Source: Stomorhina lunata
Lineage: Eukaryota; Arthropoda; Insecta; Diptera; Rhiniidae
Assembly (NCBI GenBank): GCA_933228675.1
Contig: OW121742.1
Location: forward strand, 17,252,489 to 17,316,488
DNA: 64,000 nucleotides
Direction of reading: 5' to 3'
Positions 44,331 to 57,672 of this stretch are shown piece by piece. The notes under the pieces are model-generated. The model had not been told where the DNA came from, searched no databases, and saw only the letters and a program-made list of their open reading frames with translations. A program made the position numbers and the translations under genes. Positions within the stretch are counted from its first letter, which is position 1. Every line of letters begins with the position of its first letter.

Positions 44331-47300
44331 ATTATCGAAAAATTTTCTATAAAATTTATATAGAAACATTTTTCTATAAAATATTTATATTGCAATAATT
44401 TCTAACGAAAAATTTTCTTTCAAAAATGTGATATCGAAAAATTTACTGTAAAAATTTAAATCGAAAAATTTTCTATAGAAAAAATAAAATCAAAAATTTT
44501 CTATAAAAAAATTATATCGAAAAATTTTCTATAAAAAAATTTTCCGTTAAAAAAATTTTATATTGAAAAATTTCCCTTAAAAAAATTTTTATATTGAAAA
44601 ATTTCTATAAAAAATTTGTCATCAATAAATTGTCTATAAAAAATTTGATATCGAAAAATTTTATATAAAAATGTTATACATATTAACAAATTTTTTATAA
44701 ACAATTATTTTATATATACATATAAATCTGTGGCATAGTACAATAGTTCTGCCATGGTTTTGAGAATATTTAATTTAAATATTTTATTTTCCTATAAATT
44801 CATAGTAACTTTGCCCAGAAAAACGCTTATAAATCTGTTCTGAGGTAAGTTAGAGATTAGCTGTTAAAGCCTAATAAAAGGCGGTAAAGAATGGAATCTA
44901 ATATAATGATTAATTCAAAACAGCAAAAAATTGACATTGGCCCTTTTAGCACCAAGCCACAGAAATTTCGTATCAAAGAGTTTTCTATATAAAAATTTTA
45001 TATCGAAAAATTGTATATTAAAATTTTTTCAATATGTACAAATCCTTATGTCAAACAATTTTGTATCGAAAAGTTGTCTATATAAAATTGTTTATTGAAA
45101 AGTAATATTAAAAAATTTTCTATCGAAAAATTTTCTGTAAAAAATGTTTTTTAAAAAATATGCAATAAAACATTTTATATCGAAATATTTTATATAAAAA
45201 TGTTATATTAACAAATTTTCTATAAACAATTTTATGTCTAAAATTTTTTATAAAAAATTGAATATCCAAAATTTTTTATAAAAAAAAAGTTTTCTATATA
45301 GAACAATTTTCCATAAAAAAAATTTATATCGAACAATTTTCTATAAAAAATTTCATATCAAACAATTTTCTGCAAAAAAATTTATATCGAAAAATTTTCT
45401 ATAAAAAAAAATTTTTCGAAATTTTTTTATAAAAAAATTTTCAATGTAAAAATTTTTGATACAAATTTTTTTAAAGAACATTTTTGGATATACATTTTTT
45501 ATAGAAAATTTTTCGATATAATTTTTTTTACAGAAAATTGTTTGATATGAAATTTTTTATAGAAAACTTTTCGATATAAATTTTTTTTTTATGGAAAATT
45601 TTTATAGAAAAACTTTTAATATAAATTTATTCGATATATGTAAATTTTTAAAATATTTTTAATTTTTTATTGAAAATTTTGGATATTAACTTTTTATGGA
45701 CAATTTTTCGATAAAAATTTTTTTAGAACAGTTTTCGATATAAATTTTTTTATAGAAAATTTTTCGATATAAATTTTTGTTATAGAAAATTTTTCGATAT
45801 AAATTTTTATTATAGAAAATTTTTCGATATAAATTTTTATTATAGAAAATTTTTCGATATCAATTTTTATATCCAAAATTTTTTATAAAAAATTTAATCT
45901 CCAAAACTTTTTATAAAAAAAGAAAAATTTTCCATAAAAAATTTATATCGAAAAATTTTCTATCAAAAATTTCATATCAAATATATAAAAAAATTTCTAA
46001 ACTTTTTTATAAAAAATTTTTCAATATAAAAATTTTTTTAAGAAAATTTTTCGATAAACAAATTTTTTATAGAAACATTTTTAATCGAAATTTATTCGAT
46101 ATATGTAAATTTTTAAAATATTTTTAATTTTTTAGAATTCTATAGAAAATTTTTGATAAAAAATTTTTTAGAAAATTTTTCGATATAAATTTTTTTTATA
46201 GAAAATTTTTCGATATAAATTTTCATATAAAAAATTTGTCCATATAAATTTTTTATAGAAAATTTTTTAATAAAAATTTTTTTACAAAAAATTTTTTGAT
46301 AATCCAAACTTATTCTATAAAAAAAATTATATCGAAAAATTTTGGATATCAACTTTTTATAGAAAATTTTTCGATCAAAATTTTTTTACAGAAAATTTTT
46401 TATTATGAAATTTTTTACAGAAAATTTTTGTATAGTAAAAATTTATATCGAAAAATTTTCTATAATAAAAATTTATATCGAAAAACTTTCTAAAAAAAGT
46501 TAATATCCAAAATTTTTCGATACAAATTTTTATAGAATAATTTTGGATTATCAAAAAATTTTCTATAAAAAAATTTATATCGAAAAACTTTTTATAAAAA
46601 AATTTTCTATAAAAAATTTAGTATGGAAAATTTTTCTATAAAAAATTTTATATGGAAAAATTTTCTATAAAAAATTTTATATAAAAAAATTTACATCGAA
46701 AAATTTTCTAAGAAAATGTTTATCGAAAAATTGTCTATAAAAAGATTTAAGAATTTAAGAACAATCTTCAAAAAAAAATTAAAAAATATTTTATATTTCT
46801 ATTAAAATTTTTTCTATAAAAAATTTAGTATATCGAACAATTTTATATTTTTCTAAATTTTTCGATGTAAATATTTTGAAAAAAAAAAAATTATAATGAA
46901 AAAATTTGTATGGAAAATTTCTATAGAAAATTTTTATGGAAAATTTTTATAGAAAAATTTTTATAAAAAATTTTTGATGTTAAAATTTTTATAAAAAATT
47001 TTTGATGTTTAAATTTTTATAAAAAAAAAATTTTATAAAAAACTTTCGATGTTAAAATTTTTATAGAAATTTTTGATGTTAAAATTTTTATAGAAAAATT
47101 TAATTTTTTTGTTGCTAGATACAAAAATTTTTATAAAACAGAAATTTCAAAAGAAAATATAGAAAACTTCTCGATGTAAACATTTTTATAAAAAAAAATT
47201 GTTGATGTACAATTGTTAAAATTGTTAAAATTAATATAGAAAGTTTTTCGATGAAAAATTTTTTAAAAAACTACAGAGAAAATTTTTCAATGTAAAAAAA

Positions 47301-48520
47301 ATCTTGGTGCAAAAATATTAATAGACAAAATTTCAATGTAAAAGTTTTTATAGAAAATTTTTCAATGAAAAAATTTTAATTGAAAATTTTTTTATGTAAA
47401 AATTTATGTAAATAATTTCGATGTAAAAATTTATATAGAACATTTTTCAATGTAAAAATTTTTCGATGTAAAAATTTATATAGAATAGTTTTCAATGTAA
47501 AACTTTTGATAGAAAATTTTTCAATGTAAAAATTTTTATAGAAAATTTTTCAATGTAAAAAATTTGATAGAAAATATTTTATATAAAAAAATTTACATAG
47601 AAAAATTTTCTAAAAAAATGTTTATCGAAGAACAATTTTCAAAAAAATAAAAAATATTTTATATTTCTATTAAAAATTTTTCTATAAAAAATTTAGTATA
47701 TCGAAAAATTTTCTATAAAAATAAATTATATCCAAAAATTTTCTTAAAAAAAATTTATAATTTGTAAAAAAATTTCAAGAAATTTTCCAAAAAAAATTGT
47801 ATTTATAAGAACTTTGTAAAAAAAATTTATATTGAAAAATTGTTTATAGAAATTTGGTATCGAAAAATTATATGTATAAAAATGTTTCTTTAACAAATTT
47901 TTTGTAAAGAATTTTTTGGATATTCTATAAAAAATTTCATCTCGAAATTTTTTTTCATAAATGTAAGGTCGAAAAATTTTGTATAAAACATCTGATATCG
48001 AAAATTTTTAATATATAAAATTTTATTATCCAAAAATTTTTGAAACATCAAACATTTAATTAAAAAGTCTATAGAAAATTTTTCGTCATAGAAATTTTTC
48101 TATCGAAAATTTTTCGTCATAGAAATTTTGCTATCGAAAATTTTTCGTCATAGAAATTTTTCTATCGAAAATTTCTCGTCATAAAAATTTATCTATACAA
48201 AATTTTTCGTCATAAAAATTTTTCTATAGAAAAATTGTTTACATGAAAATTTTTAAAAAGTTTTACTGTTGTGTATTGCACTAAGATCCCAATTTATTAC
48301 AATTATTTATTATTGTAATAGTTTTTTTAAATTTTGTATCGAAAATTTTGTATATATAAATTTTTTTATTAAAAAATCGAACAATTTTTTATATAAAAAT
48401 TTGATACCCAAAAATTTGTATCGAAAATTTTTCTAAAAAAAAATTGTAGATCATAATTTTCAATTCAAATTTTTATAAATTTTCTATTCAAATTTTTATA
48501 AATTTGCTATTAAATTTTTT
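44330..48520. repeat. Degenerate AT-rich minisatellite field, orientation switching
   Basis: The same core (CGAAAAATTTTCTATAAAAA) with poor periodicity. Orientation alternates: forward at about 44.33-45.43 kb, reverse (ATAGAAAATTTTTCGATATA) at 45.45-45.87, forward at 45.88-46.0, reverse at 46.0-46.3, forward at 46.3-46.85, reverse at 46.9-47.58, forward at 47.58-48.0, reverse around 48.06-48.25. A non-array island lies at 44.73-44.98 kb. No gene is visible. Confidence 0.88.
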
Positions 48521-48521
48521 A

Positions 48522-48991
48522 TCATTTTTCTATTAAAGTTTTTATATTTTCTGTGTTGTCATAACGTTGAGGGGGAAGAGATGGTTGCTCTTTTCCTTTA
48601 TCATTGTCCAGCCCTACCGAATCTGCGTAACTTTTAGCTTCTTCACTAAATTAATAAAAATAACAAAACAATTGATTTCTATTTAAAAAAATATAATTTT
48701 TTATATTGAATTAAAGTTTAAATTATGAAATGTTTTTTGCATTGATTCAACTTAAAGCAAAAAGTATTTTTTTATTAATTACATTCACGGTTTGTTAAAC
48801 GAATGAAAACTGAAATACATGTTCATAATGTATTTGAAAAAAAAAAATTATAAAATTTTGTATAGACAGTTTTAAGATTAAGGAGAAATCTTAGGATAAT
48901 AAAAAAACAGAAATTCTGTTATTATTTAAAAATATTTTACAAGTTTTTAGTTATACAAAAAAATGTATGTGGCAATAATTTTAAAACGCAT
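48522..48991 (-). CDS. Possible small secreted peptide (52 aa), tentative
   Basis: Exon 2 (48645-48522) has a clear acceptor (TTTATTAATTTAG) and stands out as non-repetitive, higher-GC sequence: EEAKSYADSVGLDNDKGKEQ, then PSLPPQRYDN. A matching first exon would be 48991-48957, encoding MRFKIIATYIF with a split Phe codon whose phase fits, followed by GTATAA, a weak donor. The result resembles the signal-peptide-plus-short-mature-peptide design of the two small genes further left on the same strand. The last residues run into degenerate minisatellite. Alternatively exon 2 belongs to a Dis3l2 alternative 3' end or to a gene whose first exon lies elsewhere. No homologue recognised. Confidence 0.35.
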
Positions 48992-49201
48992 TGATTTTGT
49001 GAGCGAGTCTTTTTGTAAATTAAAAACTAATAATTTTAATAATCATTAAAAAGAAATTTCATTACATAAGAAATTTAAATATGTATAAAAAAAAGTTTTA
49101 ATACAAAAATAAAATAATTAAAATAAATTTGAAATCCTAATTAAACAAGAGTTCGAGTTATCAATATTCAATGTTCTATGCCATTTTGTAAATTTTATGA
49201 A

Positions 49202-49814
49202 CTATTTGTCATTTAAAACTGCATAAACCCTTTTATTTTCCTTCTTTTTCAACTTTAAACATGTTTGTTTCCTTTTCGATTTCGAAGAAACAGTTTGGGT
49301 GTTATCGTCTTCTTGTTCCGACATCGAATTACTTTGGTAACTATAACGTTTTTCCCTTTTCGAAGATTCTTTACTATTAAGACGCCTTTGCTTAATATCG
49401 GGCGATACTAAGAATCCGCAAATTTTACCATCGCGAAGAACCAAATTGATATCTATTGTTGAAAATAGTTGCAGCTTAACGGGTGGCATTTGTGAATTTT
49501 TCTCCATTATACATACAGATGCAGGTACATTTTTTGTATCCAACAGAACTTTTTGTAATTTATAAGTTATAGCTATTGTGTGACCGGTTTCAATGGTTAC
49601 AACATTTAGCATAGTCTTACAAATTTCGGTGACCACAGCCCTTAGGGTTATAGATTGTTTGGCTTTGACGTAGCGTGTAAAGAATAACTCAATCGATTCA
49701 TCACCGGCATTCTTTGCGTTTAATTTTTGCTCGTTACAAATTTTAGCCAGTTCATGTAATTCGTCGGGGCTCCTTTTGGTTGGAGGGCAGTAGTTGAGGG
49801 CAGCCGCAAGCGAT
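49202..49814 (-). CDS. Dis3l2: Dis3l2 exon 3: end of RNB domain, S1 region, basic tail
   Basis: Acceptor TGCTTTTAG at 49815. It opens with [20 protein letters not shown], completing the RNB domain, continues with an S1-like beta-rich segment ([20 protein letters not shown]), and ends in a Ser/Lys-rich tail. The stop lies at 49202-49204. A possible minus-strand AATAAA is at 48771-48776. Confidence 0.9.
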
Positions 49815-52800
49815 CTAAAAGCAAAGTGAAGAAATGTTCATATTAATAACTTTTTAAAATAATAGAGTAACAATTTTGAAAAAATTAAAAAGAAAACATG
49901 TTATAGAAACTTTTCCATACATTTTTTTATGTGAACATTTTTATTGAAAAATTGTTCACGTTTAAAATTTGTATAAAGAAACATTTTTTTTTTGTATAAA
50001 GTTTTTAAATAGAAAACTGTTGTTGCAGAAATTTTTGTGAAAAATTAACGATGCAAGAATTTTTGTAGAAAATTTTCGATGTAAAATGTTTATAGAAAAA
50101 TTCTCGAAGCAAACATTTTATAGAAAAATTCTCGATGTAAAAATTTGAATAGAAAAATTTTTGATGTACAAATTTTTATAGAAAATTTGTCGATGTAAAA
50201 AATTACAGAGAAAAGGTTTCAATGTAAAAAATCTCGATACAAAACTTTTTGAGAAGAACATTTTTTATAGAAATTCTAGAAGCAAACAAAAATCTTCTAG
50301 ATGTAAAAATTTTTATAGAAGAATTTTCGATGTAGAAAAATTATAGAAAAATTTTGATGTAAACAATTTTTATAGAAAATTTTTCATGTAAAAATGTAAA
50401 AATTTTTATAGAAAATTTTTCAATAAAAAAATTTGTTTGGAAAATTTTTCAATAAAAAAATTTGTTTGGAAAATTTTTCAATAAAAAATTTTTTTTTTTT
50501 AATTTTTCGATTTTTCGAAATTTCATAGAATTTTTTTTTGTAAAAACTTTATACAAAATTTTGGATGTAAAAATTTTAGATAATTTTTCGGTGTAAATAT
50601 TTTGATAAAAAAAATTTGCATTGAAAATTTTTATAGAAAATTTTTCAATGAAAAAATTTTTATGAAAAATTTTAATAGAAAAATTTTTATAAAAAATTTT
50701 TCGATGTAAAAATTTTTATAAAAAATTTTTGATGTTAAAAATTTTTATAAAAAATTTTCGATGTTAAAATTTTTATAGAAAATTTTTGATGTTAAAATTT
50801 TTATAGAAAATTTTTCGATGTTAAAATTTGTATAGAAAATTTTTCGATGTTAACATTTTTATAGAAAATTTTTCGATTTTAACATTTTTATAGAATTTTT
50901 CGATGTAAAAAATTTTACAAAAAATTTTTGATGCAAAAATTTTTAAAAAATATTTTCGATTATAAAATTTTTCGATGTTCAAATTTTTATAGAAAATTTT
51001 TGATGTTAAAATTTTTATAAAAAATTTTTGATGTTAAAATTTTTATAGAAAATTTTTGATGTTAAAATTTTTATAGAAAATTTTTGATGTTAAAATTTTT
51101 ATAGAAAATTTTTCGATGTTAAAATTTTTATAGAAAATTTTTCGATGTTAACATTTTTATTGAAAATTTTTCGATGTTAACATTTTTATAGAAAATTTTT
51201 CGATGTAAAAATTTTTATAGAAAATTTTTCGATGTAAAAATTTTTATAAAAAATTTTTGATGTAAAAATTTTTAGAAAAAATTTTTGATTTTAAAACTTT
51301 TATAAAAAATTTTCGATGTTAAAATTTTTATAAAAAATTTTCAATGTTCAAATTTTTATAGAAAGTTTTCGATGTTAAAATTTTTATAAAAAATTTTCGA
51401 TGCTAAAATTTTTATAGAAAAATTTCAATGTAAATATTTTTATAAAAAATTTTTCAATGAAAAAATTTTAATTGAAAATTTTTTTATGTAAAAATTTTTA
51501 TAGAAAATTGGTAGAAAATTTTTCGATGTAAAAATCTTTATATAAATAATTTTGATGTAAAAATTTATATAGAACATTTTTCAATGTAAAAATTTTTCGA
51601 TGTAAAAATTTATATAGAATAATTTTCAATGTAAAACTTTTGATAGAAAATCGAATTGTTCAATGTAAAAATTTTTCAATGTAAAAAATTTGATAGAAAA
51701 TTTTTCGATATAAAAATCTTTATATAAATAATTCCGATGTAAAAATTTATATAGAACATTTTTTAATGTAAAAATTTATATCAAAAATTTTTCAATGCAA
51801 ACATTTTTATAGAAAATTTTTCGAAGTAAAAATGAATTTTGGTCTTATTAAAAAATAAATTAAATACAGTGTTCAAATGCTTGATTTATAATTCAAAGCT
51901 GCTTTAAACTTTAACTTCTCTCAAATTGCTCATTGGGGTACAAGAATAAAAATTATTAAAAATTTTTTCTTAACTTCAAAAAAAGAAAAATTTAAATCAA
52001 CCCAAATTAGTAACATGGCTGAGGATCAAGGAGAGTTAAAATATAACGTTGGCTCTGAAAGCTCCCTTCTTGAGGCTGATAACCTTAAGGGGTCCAAAGA
52101 TAATGTTAATGCGACTGAAAACCAAAAAGAGACCACAGAAGTATATCATGAACATAAAGATAAAAACGCTAAAAGTAAAGACGATGAAGATAATGAATAT
52201 ACTGGACGTATATTCGCCGTATCTGGACCTGTAGTTACAGCTGAATATATGACGGGATCGGCCATGTATGAGTTAGTGCGTGTTGGCTATTTTAAACTAA
52301 TAGGAGAAATTATACGTTTGGAAGGTGATATGGCTACCATACAAGTGTATGAAGAAACTTCTGGTCTAACAGTGGGTGATCCAGTCATACGTACAGGAAA
52401 ACCACTTTCGGTAGAACTGGGCCCTGGTATTATGGGCAATATATTCGATGGTATACAGCGTCCTTTGCGTTTTATCTATGAAAAAACAAAATCAATTTAT
52501 ATACCTAAGGGTATTAGTATCAAAAGTTTAGACAGAGATAAAAGTTGGGAATATATATCATGCAACTTGCATGAGGGGTCTGTAGTCACAGGGGGCGATA
52601 TATATGGATTTGTCAAGGAAAACAATTTGGTAACGCATCGTTTAATGTTGCAGCCACGTGCGAAAGGTAGAGTTACGTATGTAGCTCCTTCGGGTAACTA
52701 TACGATAGATGATATTGTATTAGAAACTGAATTTGAGGATAAGAAAACCCGTCATAAAATGATGCAGGTATGGCCTGTAAGACATCCTCGACCAGTTGCT

Positions 52801-55800
52801 GAGAAATGGCCTTCCAATTATCCTCTTTTAACGGGTCAAAGAATTATAGATGCTTTATTTCCTTCGGTTTTAGGAGGTACTACATGTATACCTGGAGCTT
52901 TTGGTTGTGGTAAAACTGTTATTTCTCAGTCCTTATCAAAATACTCTAATTCCGATGTTATTGTCTATGTGGGTTGTGGCGAGCGAGGTAATGAAATGTC
53001 TGAGGTTTTAAGAGATTTCCCAGAGTTGTCTGTTGAGATAGATGGTGTGACTGAGTCTATAATGCAAAGAACCACTTTGGTGGCCAATACCTCTAATATG
53101 CCAGTGGCAGCTAGAGAAGCTTCTATATATACAGGCATTACATTGTCAGAATATTTTCGCGATATGGGTTTTAATGTCTCCATGATGGCTGATTCAACTT
53201 CAAGATGGGCTGAGGCATTACGTGAAATTTCAGGACGTTTAGCAGAAATGCCAGCTGATTCGGGATATCCTGCCTATTTAGGGGCTCGTTTAGCTTCCTT
53301 TTATGAAAGAGCTGGACGAGTGAAATGCCTGGGCAGCCCTGAACGAGAGGGATCCATTTCAATTGTGGGTGCTGTTTCTCCTCCCGGTGGCGATTTTTCC
53401 GATCCTGTCACATCCGCTACCCTGGGCATAGTACAAGTTTTTTGGGGTTTAGATAAAAAATTGGCTCAGCGCAAACATTTTCCCTCAGTTAATTGGCTGA
53501 TATCCTACTCCAAATATACCAGAGCCTTAGATGATTATTATGAAGTAAATTTTCCAGGCTTTGTGCCATTGCGAACAAAAGCCAAACAAATTCTCCAAGA
53601 GGAGGAGGATCTATCGGAAATTGTGCAACTTGTGGGCAAAGCTTCACTCGCCGAGACAGACAAAATAACTTTGGAAGTAGCTAAAATGTTAAAGGATGAT
53701 TTTCTGCAGCAAAACTCTTACTCTACTTATGATCGCTTCTGTCCTTTCTACAAAACATTTGCTATGCTAAAAAATATGATTACATTTTACGAAATGGCCA
53801 TACAAGCAGTTGAATCAACAGCACAATCAGAAAATAAAATAACATGGCATAAAATACGTTCAAAAATGGGTGATATGTTGCATCACTTAGCATCTATGAA
53901 ATTTTTGGTATATTTCTAATATTATCAAATTTGAAATGTTTTATAAAATAATTATGTTTTTTAAGGATCCCTTGAAAGATGGTGAAGAAAAGATTTTAGA
54001 AGAATTACGTCAGTTAAATGATGATATGACTTTGTCATTTAATTTAGTACTTGGTGATTGAAATCATGTTTTTGTATTTAATTTTTTGTTCAAAATATGG
54101 TTTAGTTTTCAAAAATAAATAAGTTTTATAATTTGGGAGAGATTTTTTTTTAATTGGAATACAATGTCTTAGGTTGTGAGAAGGAGGATAGTGGTAGTAA
54201 CGTTTGTGGACATTGATTTTAAACTACCATTTATTCCTAAGAATGAGAGAATTTCATATGAGTTCGTACTGTAAGACCTTTTTTTCGTGGTATGTTGTAA
54301 GATTCTCGGACATATTGACCACTAATAGATGAGCTATTGTAAAAAGCGTAAAAAATAGGTTTCAGAAACAATATCATCACATTTGAAATATCTAGAGACA
54401 CCACTTTACTTTCACCCAAAGACAGTTTAATTGTGCTTACGAAATAAACATTGCAATTCAAGTCCCTTATGAACATTTGTTAAACTCACCTGTGCACCAG
54501 AATATCAGGATAACGACGAATTGGACTTGTAAAATGTGTATATATTGGTATAGACAATGCATAATGCCAAAAGTCTGAATCTGAAGTTCTACCTTCACTG
54601 CAGTAATAACTAAAAATGAAGTAAAAGTCTAATAGTAAGAAATAATTAATTATCTTTATAAGTCTTTAGCACTTACCGAGCTCTAGTCATTGGTTTGGTC
54701 AGCATAGTACTTAGACAAGCATCTACTGCTTTGGAGTCACTTGCTTGTTGTATTAAACGTTGCATACTCTCATAAATAGCTTTCGAAGAACTTATATCAA
54801 ACTCTAAGCCTATATTATTCAGACGTCCTTTTAAATCTTTCAGCAATTTTTGTTTAGGAGGCGAATGATTACGTAACATTGAAGTCTCTGGGAAATGATC
54901 ATGTATAAATTTAGCAACTGACTGATTAGCCAACAACATATATTCTTCTATTAGGAAATTGGCCTCTTTGCGTCCTTCTATTTCATAGCTAAGGGGTTCA
55001 CCGGTCTTTGGATCCAATTGAAAGCGTAATTTAGGATTATTTATAGACAAAGCTCCATTTTCGTAACGTTTAGCTTTTAGTTTTAGTGCTATTTCCTGCA
55101 ATAGCAATACACGCCATTTAATATCATTCGGGGTCCATTCATTTACAATTTCAGGAAAATCATCTCTATCAAAATCTTCCTTGGGATTATCGATGATTTT
55201 TTGTGCATGTTCATAGGCAAACTGAGAACAAGAATTGATAATTGTACGAGTGAATCGAGGTTCACTTAATACTTCTTTTTCAGTATTCCATTGCCAAAAA
55301 ACGGAAAATGCTAATTTATCTTCTCCAGGCAGTAAAGAGCATCTGAAACACAATGATGGCGGAAGCATGTGTATGACTTCATTTACCAAATATATAGAAG
55401 TAGCTCGATGTTTAACCAAATTATCCAATTCAGAATTTTCCTCAAGATAATAGGAGACATCAGAGATGTGTACTCCAATCTCATATTCCTTGTCGTTTAG
55501 TTTTTCCACTGAGACAGCATCATCTAAATCTTTAGCAGTCAAAGGATCTATGGTGAAAACACATTTCTTACGCATATCTTCACGATTTTTCAAATCATCC
55601 TGCTTTAGAGGGGGCATCGGACCATCATACATTTCAAGAAACTTTTGTTCATAGGGCTTTATATCTCTTAAGTTATTGTGTAAAAGTATGACTTTAATTT
55701 CGGCCTCTAAATTACCTACTTTTCCCACTGGCTGTACTAATTCCCCTATACAATGCCCATTGAGATCTGTTTCTAAAACTCTAGCAATATACAGCATGCC

Positions 55801-57321
55801 ACATACATCTTCTTTGCTTACGCTTTTAAGCTCTTCCACACACAATTCCTGTGGTATATAAACCATTGGTACCTTCATATCGTGGGGCTTAAGTTTATAA
55901 TAAGACTTTCTTTTTATAGTACTGGGATTCATAAAACTTATAGATCCGACAACTTCACGCAACTCTGTTTGCTTTACTATATTAATTACAAATGCTTTGG
56001 AACAGTTTTCCGTTACAATAGCCATGCTGGTATCCAAGATGTCAGTTATTTCCTCATTATCCGATTCTGGCGAAGAGTCTAACTCAGTATCATTAAAGAG
56101 TTCTTCATCATCACCTAAGGACAGGGAGTTATTACCACCAGTAATGTGAGAGGATATTTTTCTCATCTTTTTCTGTGTCGAGCTGTCTTCCGTTGGCTTT
56201 ACTGAATTATTAGTGGCTACTGGATTAAAAACAAACGCTCTAACAACATCTCCATCAAAAGCATAACGTCTAGCTACTGGTAATAAAACCATAGCATCTT
56301 TTTCGCCGGTATCATTATCTGTGGTCATTTTAATGAAGGATTGACGATTGTTTTTGCAGTTTATACATATTTCCGCCTCAACAATACGTCCAAACCCAGC
56401 ATTAAACAATGTCTGAGCATAAGAGTCCAAGTCTTCAATATGCTTTGCTGAGCATTTAAACTTTTCAAGTTTATCTTGATGCTGTTCTCCAAAATATTGT
56501 TGCAGTATATTGTTAATATATTTAGCAAAAACATCGGCAGGAGATTGTTTTTCTTTTTTAGGTTCTTTTTTTGTGTTTTGTTTTTCGGAATCTTTTCTAG
56601 AATTTTGTTTTATACTATTTTCCTGATAGAAATCAGAATCAATTCTTTGACAGCTGGTTCCCGAGTTGGAAGCTCCAGTGTTGTTTGTTGAAAAAATAGG
56701 AAAATTTCTTAGACCACTAATATTATAAGCCAAATGTTTTGCTTTGGTCTTTAGTTTCTTATCATTTAACGTTAGCTTGCAGACAAGTTCCTGTAGACCT
56801 TCTACCAGACTTTCCAGCTGCTTTTTAGAATGTTGATTAAGTGGCTTGATAAAATCTGTTGGCGGTAGCATACCATTGGGTTTAACAAAACCATTTGATA
56901 AAGAGCCATTATTTATGGTGTTGTCCTTAACCGCTAAAGGTTTTTTGGACATATTTTGCAAAGTTTTCAAGACCATCAAATCATTATCCTTTCTAGCTGC
57001 CTTATTCAATTGTAATTCCTCATTTTGCTTTTGTAAATGTTGACGTTTATTTTCCAATTTATTAAAAATACTATTTGAGCGATTCGTTAATTTGTTTATA
57101 GACTCGGGAATTTTCTTTTCGTAGCTGCAAGTGCTACTTGTTGAAGGCTGCTGCTGTTCAACCATCATTAATGATTCGTCTTTCTTTTGTGGCTCTGGTA
57201 GTATAGCATCATCATTGTGATTACAGGCAGGAATATTGTTGATGTTGTTGTTTTCATTGCTTTGCTTTGAAGACCCCTTGTCATGACCATGAGGCATTTC
57301 TTCTTGTTCGCTATTTTCCAT
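49202..57321 (-). CDS. Dis3l2: DIS3L2 3'-5' exoribonuclease (complete, 1125 aa)
   Basis: Exons on the minus strand: 57321-54677, 54609-54490, 49814-49202; phases 2 and 2 match. The only in-frame Met upstream of the conserved part is at 57321. A disordered N-terminus (about 1-270) is followed by cold-shock-type OB regions and the RNB catalytic domain from about residue 580. The signature [12 protein letters not shown] carries the metal-binding Asp residues. The conserved [18 protein letters not shown] is in exon 2, and an S1-like region is at the C-terminus. There is no PIN domain, which separates it from DIS3/Rrp44. In flies and mammals DIS3L2 degrades 3'-uridylated RNAs (pre-miRNAs, structured ncRNAs) in the cytoplasm. 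The tail is Lys/Ser-rich. A V-ATPase A gene lies inside intron 2 on the opposite strand. Confidence 0.93.
49900..51840 (-). repeat. Degenerate AT-rich minisatellite in Dis3l2 intron 2, upstream of V-ATPase A
   Basis: Units of roughly 25-27 bp (TTTTTATAGAAAATTTTTCG plus ATGTTAAAA or ATGTAAAAA), i.e. the reverse orientation of the shared core. Most regular between 50.6 and 51.4 kb. It stops about 170 bp before the V-ATPase A start codon. Confidence 0.9.
52015..54061 (+). CDS. Vha68: V-ATPase catalytic subunit A (V1), N-extended paralogue, nested in Dis3l2 intron 2
   Basis: Two exons: 52015-53907 and 53966-54061 (donor TTTTTG|GTATAT, acceptor TTTTTTAAG, phase 0), 662 aa. The Walker A motif GAFGCGKT is at about residue 294-301, followed by [43 protein letters not shown] and [16 protein letters not shown], so all core catalytic blocks look intact. 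The A-subunit-specific insert (about 190-260) is present. The family is usually about 615 aa; the excess is an acidic, Lys/Asp/Glu-rich N-terminal extension of about 45 residues before [17 protein letters not shown]. Subunit A hydrolyses ATP in the V1 sector of the proton pump. The nested position and single 3' intron suggest a duplicated, perhaps retroposed and tissue-restricted copy rather than the housekeeping gene (inference). AATAAA at 54114-54119. Confidence 0.93.
54490..54609 (-). CDS. Dis3l2: Dis3l2 exon 2: conserved RNB arginine motif
   Basis: 120 bp, acceptor CATTTTTAG at 54610, donor GCACAG|GTGAGT at 54490. It encodes [20 protein letters not shown] followed by [20 protein letters not shown], the most conserved C-terminal part of the RNB domain. 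Confidence 0.93.
54677..57321 (-). CDS. Dis3l2: Dis3l2 exon 1: N-terminus, OB folds, most of RNB domain
   Basis: Starts MENSEQEE at 57321; the donor after 54677 (CTCG|GTAAGT) splits an Arg codon. It contains the OB-fold region with [15 protein letters not shown] and the RNB catalytic motif [12 protein letters not shown], then [28 protein letters not shown] and [13 protein letters not shown], all typical RNase II/RNB blocks. Confidence 0.93.
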
Positions 57322-57672
57322 TATACGTATAGTATTCTTTAACACTTAAAATTTATTTACTTAAAACAAAGAAATTTTGTTGGACTTTAAAAGCTTTCTA
57401 TATTTTTATTTTTTTATAATATTACGAAATAACAATCATATACATGTACTATTTCGCCACAAATTGTTGTTTTTTATATGGGAAAATAGCGATATCAAAT
57501 AAAGAAATCTGAAATTGGTGAAAAACGCAAATTGTTTTTGTAAACACACACACTTGCTTAAAACGGTATTATTTGTTTGTTCCCAAATAATACCTATTTT
57601 TTAATCGTTGTTGTAAAAATAGTAGTATTTCTTAACTACTGGCAAGGCGAATTCATTATTACACTATAGGTC

